Source: Marinifilaceae bacterium
Lineage (GTDB): Bacteria; Bacteroidota; Bacteroidia; Bacteroidales; Marinifilaceae
Direction of reading: 5' to 3'
Assembly (NCBI GenBank): GCA_025210485.1
Contig: JAOARN010000053.1
Coordinates: 1 to 64,000, forward strand
Length of the DNA stretch: 64,000 nt
Shown: positions 49,682 to 58,624 of the stretch, piece by piece
Position numbering within the stretch: the stretch's first letter is position 1
Layout of the letters: each line of letters starts with the position of its first letter
Notes under the pieces: model-generated
The model's input: the letters and a program-made list of their open reading frames with translations, nothing else
What the model was told of the DNA's origin: nothing
Databases searched by the model: none
Translations under genes and position numbers: made by a program

Positions 49682-49872
49682 CATTCACCCCCCTTTCTCT
49701 TCCATTTTTCCTAAAATAACAGATATTTGAAAAATGTAGATTTACTAGGATTTCATTCAACATAAGAATATATACTTATGTAAATCGAAAAATTATTCAT
49801 CTGATTATAAATTAGATTAGATTTATTTCCGTGATTTAGATAAAAAAATATTTTATCTAACTTAATTTTTTC

Positions 49873-49880
49873 TACCTTTG
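49873..49880 (+). promoter_or_regulatory. -7 box of the riboswitch transcript
   Basis: TACCTTTG fits TAnnTTTG, placing transcription start about 10 bp downstream and just before the riboswitch. The upstream element is only T-rich. Confidence 0.6.
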
Positions 49881-49889
49881 CGACCTGAA

Positions 49890-50057
49890 AACAGTAGTGT
49901 CATTTAATTATGATACATGCAACAGGGGAATCATGTGAAAATCATGAGCTGACGCGCAACCGTAATCACAAACTAACTAACTATTAATTCTGTGTAAGTC
50001 GGGATACCTGTATACAATAATGATTTGCAAGCTTTCGCGTTACAGAGCATAAAATCA
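49890..50057 (+). promoter_or_regulatory. Cobalamin (B12) riboswitch with kissing-loop platform
   Basis: The core is recognisable: AACAGGGGAA (49921-49930), GTGAAAATC, GCTGACGCGCAACCGTAA (from 49948) and the 3' B12 box AAGTCGGGATACCTG (49996-50010). Downstream, GCTTT (50031-50035) pairs with AGAGC (50044-50048), and TGATTT (50021-50026) with AAATCA (50052-50057), presenting loop CGCGTTAC. Its CGCGT is complementary to ACGCG at 49952-49956, the L5 to L13 kissing contact used by these riboswitches. It should repress the downstream transporter when B12 is present. Confidence 0.9.
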
Positions 50058-50164
50058 GACATATCGAAACATATACGCATATATATTCCTTATGCCTTAT
50101 TTTGCTATAGCCTTCAGCATCATAGCATATCATTATCATAAAATCCTGTTTTTGAAAATAGAAT

Positions 50165-50191
50165 ATTTAATGAATACGGTATTCATTAAAT
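50165..50191 (+). promoter_or_regulatory. Perfect 13-bp-arm palindrome in the transporter leader
   Basis: ATTTAATGAATAC (50165-50177) and GTATTCATTAAAT (50179-50191) are perfect complements around one G. It lies between the riboswitch and the start codon. It could be a second operator or an RNA hairpin; no T tract follows, so it is not a simple terminator. Confidence 0.5.
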
Positions 50192-50251
50192 AATCTTATG
50201 AATAATATTGATTATTTATATTAATTCAATCATAAACGCAAATTACAAAAA

Positions 50252-51901
50252 ATGGAATTTTTTGAAATGTTTACTAAACCAGGAACTGCATCTACCTTGA
50301 TAATATTATCATTAGTTGCTGTGACAGGTATTTTACTTGGTAAAATAAAGATAATGGGTATTAAAACAGGAATAGCCGGCATCTTATTTACGGGTCTTTT
50401 TATCGCACATATCGGAGCTGAGTGCGACCCTCATGTTCTTCATTTTGTGAAAGAATTTGGACTAATCCTATTTGTATATTCAATAGGCTTAGATGTAGGG
50501 CCAAGATTTATTAGCTCCCTAAAGAAAAACGGACTAAAAATTAATCTTTTAGCTTCAGGTATTGTTGTAACGGGATTTTTAATTGCTGTCATTCTAAAAT
50601 ACGCTTTCAATGTACCAATTAATGTTATCACAGGCGTAATGTGCGGTGCAGTTACAAACACTCCAAGTTTAGGGGCTGCACAACAAACCATTCAGGAATT
50701 CTCAAGCCTTCAAACTGATGTTGTAGGTATGGCTTATGCTGTTGCCTATCCTTTTGGTATTTTTGGTATTATTATCAGCATGATACTTCTTCGTGTTATT
50801 TTTAAGATAAAAGTAAATAAAGAGGAAGAAAAATATAAAGAAGAAGTTACGGGTGTAAATGGAGAACTTATTGCAATAAATATAAGAATAAGCAATCCTA
50901 ACATTTATGGTAAAAGCATCGAGTTTTTATCAAAATCATGTGATAATAAATTTGTATTATCTCGTATTGAAAGAAATGGAGAATTTCACGCTTTCGACTC
51001 TGGTATAGTTCTGCAGGAAAATGATGTTCTATATGGGGTTTCATCTGATAAATATTTCGATGACTTAGAATTCAATATTGGTAAAATTTCTGTTACTAAA
51101 GAAAGGGAAATTTCTGGAAAATTAGGAATGAAACATGTTATGATTACCAATAAGAGTATTTCGGGAAGAACAGTTAAGTCCATTGGAATTTCAAGACAAT
51201 TTCCGGCCAATATCACGAGAATTTTTCGTAATGGTAACCAAATCATGCCTTCAGAAACTGACACCATCGAATTTGGTGACACAGTAAGAATTGTAGGAGA
51301 AAAAGAAGCACTACCACAAGTAGCATCTGCATTAGGAAACTCCGTAAAAGAATTATCACATCCTAATATCCTACCTGTATTCATGGGTATTTTACTAGGA
51401 ATTTTAATCGGAATAATTCCTATTACCATTCCTGGACTACCAGCTCCTGCAAAACTAGGACTCGCTGGCGGACCATTACTGATTGCACTAATCCTTGGAC
51501 ACAAAGGAAGAATAGGGCGAATGGATTTTTACATAACTCCAAGTGCAAATTTATTCATCAGAGAGCTAGGTATTATAATGTTCCTTGCCTGCGTAGGTTT
51601 ATCATCAGGAAAACATTTTGTTGAAACCTTAATGAATGATGGCCTAATTTGGATGTTATATGGAGTTATAATAACTTTTGTACCACTTATGATAATCGGA
51701 ATAATTGCTCGAATAATGAAATTCAATTATCTGTCAATTTGTGGAATGTTAGCAGGATCGATGACAGATCCACCAGCTCTAGAATTTGCTAACTCAATAT
51801 CTCCAGTTCAGGCTCAATCAACATCTTATGCAACTGTTTATCCTCTTGTTATGTTTTTAAGAGTATTACTTGCGCAAATCTTGGTTTTAATGTTTATCTA
51901 A
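50252..51901 (+). CDS. AAE-family (AspT/SucE/YidE-YbjL) transporter under B12 control
   Basis: 549 residues. Two copies of the Asp-Ala exchanger membrane domain (about 8-185 and 372-549) flank two RCK-C (TrkA_C) domains (about 190-280 and 285-368). The paired motifs GAVTNTPSLGAAQQ and GSMTDPPALEFA lie in the two halves. The family includes AspT (aspartate:alanine exchanger) and Corynebacterium SucE1 (succinate exporter). The cobalamin riboswitch upstream ties expression to B12 shortage. Succinate or another dicarboxylate is the best guess for substrate, since its conversion to propionate needs B12. A role in cobalt or corrinoid transport is possible but lacks family support. Confidence 0.92.
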   Translation: MEFFEMFTKPGTASTLIILSLVAVTGILLGKIKIMGIKTGIAGILFTGLFIAHIGAECDPHVLHFVKEFGLILFVYSIGLDVGPRFISSLKKNGLKINLLASGIVVTGFLIAVILKYAFNVPINVITGVMCGAVTNTPSLGAAQQTIQEFSSLQTDVVGMAYAVAYPFGIFGIIISMILLRVIFKIKVNKEEEKYKEEVTGVNGELIAINIRISNPNIYGKSIEFLSKSCDNKFVLSRIERNGEFHAFDSGIVLQENDVLYGVSSDKYFDDLEFNIGKISVTKEREISGKLGMKHVMITNKSISGRTVKSIGISRQFPANITRIFRNGNQIMPSETDTIEFGDTVRIVGEKEALPQVASALGNSVKELSHPNILPVFMGILLGILIGIIPITIPGLPAPAKLGLAGGPLLIALILGHKGRIGRMDFYITPSANLFIRELGIIMFLACVGLSSGKHFVETLMNDGLIWMLYGVIITFVPLMIIGIIARIMKFNYLSICGMLAGSMTDPPALEFANSISPVQAQSTSYATVYPLVMFLRVLLAQILVLMFI

Positions 51902-51916
51902 AAAAAATCATATCCA

Positions 51917-51951
51917 AAAAAAGGGATTCTACAATATAGAATCCCTTTTTT
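51917..51951. terminator. Bidirectional terminator
   Basis: AAAAAAGGGATTCTA (51917-51931) and TAGAATCCCTTTTTT (51937-51951), loop 5 nt, between convergent transporter genes. Confidence 0.9.
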
Positions 51952-51967
51952 GATATAATATATTAAA

Positions 51968-52537
51968 TTATTTTTTTGCAATAAATGGAGTACCCATTTT
52001 CAATAATTCTTTCCCTGACAATTCATTAAGAATAATTCCAGCCATCATATACCAAGCACTTAAAGCACATAATATTAACTCATATCCAGCAACTACATTT
52101 AAAGAATGATCAACAAAGTGACCTAAATCTAATAAGATAAAGCCTAATAATAATAAACTAAAAGTAATAGCCATAGCTTTATGAATATAAAGAGAGCCAA
52201 GCCATAAAATAAAAGTGAATAAAGTCCATGCTATCAAGTAATAACCTACGTCTGAATGTGTAGATTTATAGATATCAAAGTAATTACACAACCATATAAT
52301 ACCTAATCCAATCCAAAAAGAACCATAAGCAGTAAATGCTGCGAAACCAAAGTTATTTCCAGTTTTTTGCTCAAGCATCCCTGCTATAAATTGAGCCAAA
52401 CCACCAAAAATAAGACCCATTGCCAATACAGGACCTATACCACATAATCCAATATTATGAAACTGAAGTAATAATGTAGTCAAACCGAATCCTGCTAAAC
52501 CAACAACAGCTGGATTAGCTAATTTATTCTCTGTCAT
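51968..52537 (-). CDS. Acetate/succinate transporter, GPR1/FUN34/SatP family
   Basis: 189 residues with six hydrophobic segments. The N-terminal NPAVVGLAGFGLTT matches the family signature NPAxxGL. E. coli SatP carries acetate and succinate with protons. It is convergent with the AAE transporter and has a shared terminator. Together the two genes suggest a locus concerned with organic-acid exchange, though they are separate transcripts. Confidence 0.93.
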   Translation of the reverse strand: MTENKLANPAVVGLAGFGLTTLLLQFHNIGLCGIGPVLAMGLIFGGLAQFIAGMLEQKTGNNFGFAAFTAYGSFWIGLGIIWLCNYFDIYKSTHSDVGYYLIAWTLFTFILWLGSLYIHKAMAITFSLLLLGFILLDLGHFVDHSLNVVAGYELILCALSAWYMMAGIILNELSGKELLKMGTPFIAKK

Positions 52538-52775
52538 GTTTATAAAAATTTAAATTGTAAATAAAATCGAGCGCAAAAATAGAAAAATGTTTTACACTTT
52601 TACCACATTTATGTAAACTTAACCCTTATCTATTATAGATTCTAACTATATATCCATAAGTAAACTTTCAATTATGTAGTTAATTATTATTTAAAAACCA
52701 TCATAATAAACACATAATATACTAAATTGATTATTACGGCGTAGCTTTTACACTGTCAGCAAACAAATACAAAAA

Positions 52776-52803
52776 AAGAGGAAATTCCTAAGAATTTCCT
52801 CTT
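52776..52803 (-). terminator. Terminator after sensor kinase
   Basis: AAGAGGAAATTC (52776-52787) pairs with GAATTTCCTCTT (52792-52803), followed by a T tract on the minus strand, 25 bp after the kinase stop. Confidence 0.85.
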
Positions 52804-52828
52804 CATATAATAAAGTATAACTTATAAC

Positions 52829-54229
52829 TTACTTAGGTATAATTACTGTAAAGATTGATCCCTTATCAGAACTTTCAACATTTACTTTTGCTTCTAATTT
52901 ATCGGCAAGTAATTTAACAATATACAATCCCAATCCAGTCGTAGATTCATCACCAGTAGGTTTAGTAGAAAGTCTTGAAAATTTCTTAAACAATAAATGT
53001 TTTTCCTCTTCTGGTATACCTGGACCTTGATCGATAAATTGTATGCTTATTCTCTCATCAAATTCTTTTAATCGAAGGATAATTTGCCTATCATGCAAAG
53101 TATATTTAACAGCATTGGAAAGCAGATTCTCTGTTATTCTGTGCAACTCAGTAGCTCCCGTCAAACAGTAAATATGATTTGATTCTGCCTCAACATTTAT
53201 TTTAATATTCTTTTTCTCAGCTGCGGCTCTAAATTCTTTTTCTTTTTCGAGAACAAACTCTACCATATCTACTTCTGTTTTCTTTAAAGCAGATTTATTA
53301 TTCTCAAAAGAATTCATATCTAAGACATCTGAAATCAGCGTTTTAGCTTGATTTATCTGAAGGGTAATAATATCGACAAATATTGCTTGATCCTCGTCAA
53401 GATCAATTGTATTAAATAAGAACTTAACAGAACTTTCAATTCCTCCAATTGGATTTTTCAGGTCATGTGCCAGGATATTTATTAATCCATCCTTATCCTG
53501 AGCCATATCATTTAATTCCTGATTCTTTAGCTGAAGTTTTTCGTTATTTATTGAAATCTCTCTATTATTATCTTCTAATATTTTCTTTTGCTCATTAAGC
53601 TGGTTGTTGTATTTTTTCGTTTGACGATAAGTAATAAAACCAGCCAAAGCAGCAAGAAATGCTCCAAATATAATTCCTATTATCAAGAATGGGAAAGCTG
53701 CTTCTTTTGCTTGTTTTCGGATAAAAGAAGTTTTTTGATGAATTATAAGTTTACAATCATAATTCTGATATGTCACAGCCGACAGTAAGTATGATTCATT
53801 TATGTCCGTATTATGACAAAAAGCTTTAATAGTATCCTCTTCAAAGAAGTTTTCAAAACTTATACCTTCATTATCAGTATTCGAGAATTTGTATTTAGAT
53901 ATATGTTTATTCTCTTTCGAAGTTAAACCTGGTTCTGCCAAAACTCTACCATTACTATCAATCAAACTAATATGACCAATATTTGGTAATTGTAAATAAT
54001 CACAGGTAGTCTGCAAGTGACTAATAAATTCATTTTTTAAACGAGTATGATCCGAGGTTTTCTTTACCATCGCTAGAATAGACTTGGCTATACTGAGATT
54101 ATTATTGTAGGCTTGTTTACACAAATTATTGTAAAGTACCTTCTCAATCCAAAGTGAATTAGCAACAAATCCACAGATTAGTATAACAAATACTACAGCT
54201 GTAATAATAGCATGGAATGATTTTTTCAT
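52829..54229 (-). CDS. Membrane sensor histidine kinase
   Basis: 466 residues. Membrane helices at about 7-28 and 177-200 enclose a periplasmic sensor domain of about 145 residues that resembles a Cache/PAS-like fold (SLIDSNGRVLAEPG). A coiled coil (about 205-245) leads to the kinase core: His255 in INILAHDLKNP, an N box in LLSNAVKYT, G1 QGPGIPEEE and G2 TGLGLYIVK. No receiver domain or regulator gene is adjacent. Third orphan kinase in the window. The signal is unknown. Confidence 0.92.
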   Translation of the reverse strand: MKKSFHAIITAVVFVILICGFVANSLWIEKVLYNNLCKQAYNNNLSIAKSILAMVKKTSDHTRLKNEFISHLQTTCDYLQLPNIGHISLIDSNGRVLAEPGLTSKENKHISKYKFSNTDNEGISFENFFEEDTIKAFCHNTDINESYLLSAVTYQNYDCKLIIHQKTSFIRKQAKEAAFPFLIIGIIFGAFLAALAGFITYRQTKKYNNQLNEQKKILEDNNREISINNEKLQLKNQELNDMAQDKDGLINILAHDLKNPIGGIESSVKFLFNTIDLDEDQAIFVDIITLQINQAKTLISDVLDMNSFENNKSALKKTEVDMVEFVLEKEKEFRAAAEKKNIKINVEAESNHIYCLTGATELHRITENLLSNAVKYTLHDRQIILRLKEFDERISIQFIDQGPGIPEEEKHLLFKKFSRLSTKPTGDESTTGLGLYIVKLLADKLEAKVNVESSDKGSIFTVIIPK

Positions 54230-54520
54230 AAAGCAATTTAAGTAGTTAATTTGATATATTTGGTTTAAGAACTTGAGTGTTATTTATCATAAAACGAATA
54301 AAAAAACTTAAACAAAAAACCAAAGTAGTGCAAATATAGTTTCTTTTGTTAATAATATACTATATTAAATACGAAATAAATTTAAGTTGATTAAGTTAAA
54401 CTACAATTACACTTAGTGACAATTAGTTAGAATACAAACAAAATACTAAAACATTTTTTTATGACAGATACGATAAAACTATCACACTCAAGAAACCACT
54501 ATAATTCTTTGATTAAACAA
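54230..54520. other. Intergenic region
   Basis: About 290 bp upstream of the sensor kinase, AT-rich, with no other feature supported. Confidence 0.4.
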
Positions 54521-54555
54521 AAAAAACTGAAACTTAATATCAGTTTCAGTTTTTT
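54521..54555 (-). terminator. Terminator after membrane protein gene
   Basis: AAAAAACTGAAACT (54521-54534) pairs with AGTTTCAGTTTTTT (54542-54555), with a further A tract to the left. It lies 24 bp after the stop at 54580. Confidence 0.8.
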
Positions 54556-54579
54556 TGAGCAAGAATAAATAACAAAACA

Positions 54580-55212
54580 CTATTTCATATCATTTCTATA
54601 TGATTTAAAAAACAGATAAAACTCAAATGCACATAATAGGACAAGAGTATATCCAAATAGTTCGCTACCCTCTTCGGCAGCATTCTTTACCCACCTATAA
54701 GGTCCTTCAAGCCTTTCAAGGTCAAACAAGGCCATCCAAACAGTTTTCTTACCAAACAATCGGGAGAATATAAACAGACTCATGAAACCAGAAATAAATA
54801 AACCAAAACTAGTAGTTTTAGAATATGATTCAACTGCTGAATAGAATCCATTCCTGCTTTTATAAGATATATAAACAGAATATGCCAAAACTGCTAATGC
54901 AAAAGGAAACCATGCTCCATGATATATTAAATCAAAGTATGCATCCATTTCTCGAATAAAAGCTGCCATTGCACCACCTCCCATTAAGAACCCAATGGAT
55001 TTCGATTTGGAATTTAAAATTCCTGTAACATAGAAAATAACAGAGCTTGTAAATATAAAAATCAGTTGAAAGATCTCTGTCAATGATCCCTCTGAAAATT
55101 TACTGCCATCAATAGCCGCAGAACCAGCATCAAATCTAACAATCAAGGCAGATATAGTTACAAAAACTGCGTACAATACAATCTTAACAAAATTGGTAAA
55201 AATTAATCTCAT
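54580..55212 (-). CDS. Hypothetical six-helix membrane protein
   Basis: 210 residues, not recognised by name. Six hydrophobic segments are visible. Charged residues lie at conserved-looking positions near helices: FIREMDAYFD (about 85-94) and AAEEGSELFGY (about 183-193). Acidic residues inside or beside helices could suggest ion or proton movement, but there is no family evidence. Own terminator and no operon partner. Confidence 0.7.
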   Translation of the reverse strand: MRLIFTNFVKIVLYAVFVTISALIVRFDAGSAAIDGSKFSEGSLTEIFQLIFIFTSSVIFYVTGILNSKSKSIGFLMGGGAMAAFIREMDAYFDLIYHGAWFPFALAVLAYSVYISYKSRNGFYSAVESYSKTTSFGLFISGFMSLFIFSRLFGKKTVWMALFDLERLEGPYRWVKNAAEEGSELFGYTLVLLCAFEFYLFFKSYRNDMK

Positions 55213-55353
55213 TTGCTTTTATTTATAATTAAACAACCAATGCAAACTATGGATACTTGTTTAGTTTTCAGCAAACAAGAACCATTGTTTAGACTTCTAA
55301 TATATCATAACTAAATTAAAATACATGAGTTTCCAACGAAAAAAAAGCAAAAA

Positions 55354-55387
55354 GAAAGGCTATTAAACAAAAGTTTAATAGCCTTTC
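55354..55387 (-). terminator. Terminator after M23 peptidase
   Basis: GAAAGGCTATTAAAC (55354-55368) pairs with GTTTAATAGCCTTTC (55373-55387), loop 4 nt, 22 bp after the stop. Confidence 0.85.
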
Positions 55388-55409
55388 TTAACAATATATA
55401 ATAATTATA

Positions 55410-56378
55410 TTAATCCATAGATTGTCCAGTATTCATAGCATACGAAACCATTTGATCATATTCATCTGCCGTAAGGTCATTAAAATAATACTGCACAGGA
55501 TTTTGAGGACGATTATTCAAACGCACTTCGTAGTGCAGATGCGGTCCTGTTGAAACACCAGAGTTTCCAAGATAACCGATAACTTCTCCTCTCTTAACTT
55601 TTTGCCCTTTTTTTACATTATAACCATTCAAATGGGCGTAATATGTCTTGTAATTATAGCCATGGTTTACCACAATAGTCTTTCCATAGCCATTATGTTT
55701 TTTTGCACTTTCAATTACTCCGTCCCCAGTAGCATACACAGGCGTACCTAAATTTCCAGTAAAATCCATACCATGATGCATTTTTTTTGTTTTATATATT
55801 GGGTGGATCCTGTATCCATAACCAGCAGAAATTCGTCCGAAGTCTTTAATTGCTATAGGAAGTATGGCTGGAATGGCAGATAGCATTTCGAATTTACGTT
55901 TCACTTTATTTTCAACCTCATCATAAGATTTTGATTGAACATAAATTGATTTTGAAAGTTTATCTAATCTTTTCTTCGTGCTAATTACTATATCAGAGCT
56001 TGGCAAATTCTCTAAATGAGCATATCTATTCACACCACCAAAACCAGATTTTCTAATATTTGTATGTATTGGCTCAGCCTCGAAGATTACACGATAAATA
56101 TTATCATCTCTTTGTTGGAGATCATTTAAAACTTCTTGTATTTGATTTAATTCAGTATTCATTAAACTAATTTGATTAGTCAATGCTTGGTTATCTCTCT
56201 GCAAAGACCTCTCTTTGGGAGAACCAAAAAAATGAAACAATATAAAAACAATTACTATTGCTAATACCGAACTTGAAAGAATGTGTTTTAACACTCCAAC
56301 TAATCGAGTTTTTAAACTCTCTTCTATTTTGTGATAACTGACCGATTCAGGGTTATACTCATATTTTATTTTAGCCAT
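55410..56378 (-). CDS. M23-family murein endopeptidase
   Basis: 322 residues. A cytoplasmic N-terminus and one membrane helix (about 34-52) are followed by a coiled coil (about 55-95), a linker, and the M23/LytM domain (about 183-295). Zinc ligands His201 and Asp205 (HHGMD), catalytic His249 and His280/His282 (GPHLHYE) are complete, so it should be active rather than an EnvC/NlpD-type activator. It would cut peptide crosslinks in the periplasm. Coiled-coil M23 proteins of this shape are common in Bacteroidota. Confidence 0.94.
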   Translation of the reverse strand: MAKIKYEYNPESVSYHKIEESLKTRLVGVLKHILSSSVLAIVIVFILFHFFGSPKERSLQRDNQALTNQISLMNTELNQIQEVLNDLQQRDDNIYRVIFEAEPIHTNIRKSGFGGVNRYAHLENLPSSDIVISTKKRLDKLSKSIYVQSKSYDEVENKVKRKFEMLSAIPAILPIAIKDFGRISAGYGYRIHPIYKTKKMHHGMDFTGNLGTPVYATGDGVIESAKKHNGYGKTIVVNHGYNYKTYYAHLNGYNVKKGQKVKRGEVIGYLGNSGVSTGPHLHYEVRLNNRPQNPVQYYFNDLTADEYDQMVSYAMNTGQSMD

Positions 56379-56580
56379 GATTTACATACTTTTCCTTAAG
56401 CGTGTTTTCTTCGAATTCAACAAAATTAATCAAATAATGTAATTTAACAAGTCTTTAAATTCTGTAGATTCCCATACGTATAGCTATTATACGTCAAAAC
56501 AATAATTTAGGTTACAAAAAAAATCATAAAAAAATCAGTAAAACAAAAAAAATACTATAGGATTTTAATTTTATTAAAAC

Positions 56581-56620
56581 AAAAAAAGGAGTAGGATAAA
56601 AAACACCTACTCCTTTTTTT
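56581..56620 (-). terminator. Terminator after fabD
   Basis: AAAAAAAGGAGTAGG (56581-56595) pairs with CCTACTCCTTTTTTT (56606-56620). It lies downstream of fabD on the minus strand. Confidence 0.85.
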
Positions 56621-56678
56621 GTTATATTTTTAGACACATTTACTTTTATAAATCATGAAAAAGTAAACACATAATTGA

Positions 56679-57569
56679 TTATGCTTTATATTCAGAAACA
56701 CCAATTGTCTCCATCTTTCTGTCTACTTTTTTAACTAAACCTTGGATAACTTTTCCTGGACCCACTTCAGTAAAAGAACTAGCTCCATCGGCTATCATGT
56801 TTTTCATAGTTTGAGTAAATCTAACAGGAGCTGTTAATTGAGCAACTAGATTTTTCTTAATTTCCTCAGGTTCAGAAACAGGTTTAGCATTTACATTTTG
56901 ATAAACAGGACAAATTGGATTTGAGAAATTTGTATTGTTTATTGCTTCTTCTAATTCTACCCTTGCAGGCTCCATTAATGGAGAATGAAAAGCACCACCC
57001 ACTTTCAAAGGTAAAGCTCTTTTAGCCCCAGCTTCTTTTAATTTTTCACATGCAATCTCTATTCCTTTCATGCTACCAGAAATAACTAACTGTCCAGGAC
57101 AATTGAAATTAGCAGGAACAACAACTTCTTCTATTTCAGCACATACTTTCTCTACAGTTTCGTCATCCAAGCCAATAATAGCAGCCATAGTAGAAGGTTC
57201 TGCCTCACATGCCTTCTGCATTGCCATTGCACGTTGTGAAACCAACTTTAATCCATCCTCAAATGAAAGAGTTTCGTTTGCAACTAATGCTGAAAATTCA
57301 CCTAAGGAGTGACCAGCAACCATTTCAGGTTTAAAATCCTCACCCATAGTTTTAGCTAAAATTACAGAATGTAAAAATATTGCAGGCTGAGTAACTTTTG
57401 TTTGTTTAAGATCTTCATCAGTTCCTTCGAACATCAAGTCTGTTATTCTAAAACCAAGAATTTCGTTAGCTTTTTCAAACATTTCTTTCGCCATTTCAGA
57501 ATTGTCATATAAATCTTTTCCCATTCCAACAAACTGAGCGCCTTGCCCAGGAAATACAAATGCTTTCAT
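56679..57569 (-). CDS. fabD: Malonyl-CoA:ACP transacylase
   Basis: Loads malonyl groups on acyl carrier protein for fatty-acid synthesis. Nucleophile Ser88 in GHSLGEFSAL and catalytic His195 in GAFHSPLM are present. PGQGAQFVGMG starts the protein and VGPGKVIQGL is near the end. 296 residues is standard. No other fab gene is adjacent. Confidence 0.96.
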   Translation of the reverse strand: MKAFVFPGQGAQFVGMGKDLYDNSEMAKEMFEKANEILGFRITDLMFEGTDEDLKQTKVTQPAIFLHSVILAKTMGEDFKPEMVAGHSLGEFSALVANETLSFEDGLKLVSQRAMAMQKACEAEPSTMAAIIGLDDETVEKVCAEIEEVVVPANFNCPGQLVISGSMKGIEIACEKLKEAGAKRALPLKVGGAFHSPLMEPARVELEEAINNTNFSNPICPVYQNVNAKPVSEPEEIKKNLVAQLTAPVRFTQTMKNMIADGASSFTEVGPGKVIQGLVKKVDRKMETIGVSEYKA

Positions 57570-57775
57570 AATTATTGCTTTTTAGACCGATATAAAAATA
57601 TTTTTTGCTCTGATTTGCCTCGAACAAATCAAATACGAAGTTAGTTAGATTAAACAAAGCCAACACTAAAGACTAATAGTTTTTAGAATTGGCTTTATTG
57701 AAAAGAAGTTTCATTAAACATAACTTCATATTACTATAAAGGGGATAATATATCGGTGTATTATTTAATAAATAT

Positions 57776-58372
57776 TTACCTTATCTTATTTGAAATCAAT
57801 CGAATAAACTCTTCTCGTGTAGCAACTTTTTCAAATGCTCCTGTAAAATCAGAAGTAGTAGTAAATGAATTTTGTTTCTGCACTCCACGCATAGACATAC
57901 ACATATGCTGAGCTTCAATTACAACAGCTACACCGAGAGGATTCAATGTATCTTGAATACAATCTTTAATTTGAGTTGTTAACCTTTCTTGAACCTGCAA
58001 TCTACGTGCGAAAGCTTCCACCACACGAGCTATTTTACTTAATCCAGTGATAGTACCATTAGGAATATAAGCAACATGTGCTCTACCAACAAATGGCAAC
58101 ATGTGATGCTCACACATTGAGTACACTTCTATATCCTTAACAATTACCATTTGTCTATATTCTTCTTGAAACATAGCAGATCTTAATATCTCTGAAGGAT
58201 CGCTATGATAACCCTGAGTCAAGAATTGCATGGCCTTTGCCACTCTTTCTGGTGTTTTCAACAAACCTTCACGATTAGCATCTTCGCCCAACAATTCCAA
58301 TATCTTTGAATAGTGGAATGCTAAATTTTCTGTTGTTTCCTTATCAAACTTTTCTATCTTCTCAAAAGCCAT
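57776..58372 (-). CDS. folE: GTP cyclohydrolase I
   Basis: First step of folate/tetrahydropterin synthesis from GTP. Zinc ligands Cys87 and His90 (CEHHMLPF) and Cys158 (HMCMSMRGV) are present. The QERLT and NSFTTTS motifs complete the active site. 198 residues is typical. Confidence 0.97.
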   Translation of the reverse strand: MAFEKIEKFDKETTENLAFHYSKILELLGEDANREGLLKTPERVAKAMQFLTQGYHSDPSEILRSAMFQEEYRQMVIVKDIEVYSMCEHHMLPFVGRAHVAYIPNGTITGLSKIARVVEAFARRLQVQERLTTQIKDCIQDTLNPLGVAVVIEAQHMCMSMRGVQKQNSFTTTSDFTGAFEKVATREEFIRLISNKIR

Positions 58373-58624
58373 AACTTATATTGTATTAAAAATCACCAAA
58401 ATAGTAAATACTAAATATAATGATTAAAAACTAATCCCTATAAGCTGCATTAACAAGTGTGCAACTTACTATAATTATCCTCTTAAATTTAGTTGAATTT
58501 AAATTTAGAATCATTTCGATTGCAAATCTACAAGATTTAATAAAATATAAAAATTTAAATTAAATTCTAATTGATATTTATCTCCAAAATATTAACAAGA
58601 ACAACTATTTACTGCGCTAAAGCA

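Noticed and set aside
50011-50251. Small upstream peptide gene in the riboswitch leader
   Set aside because: No frame with a credible start and length is visible between the riboswitch and the transporter.
50986-51504. 172-codon frame on the minus strand
   Set aside because: It lies fully within the AAE transporter gene, whose domains and motifs are clear. The antisense frame is a by-product of its codon pattern.
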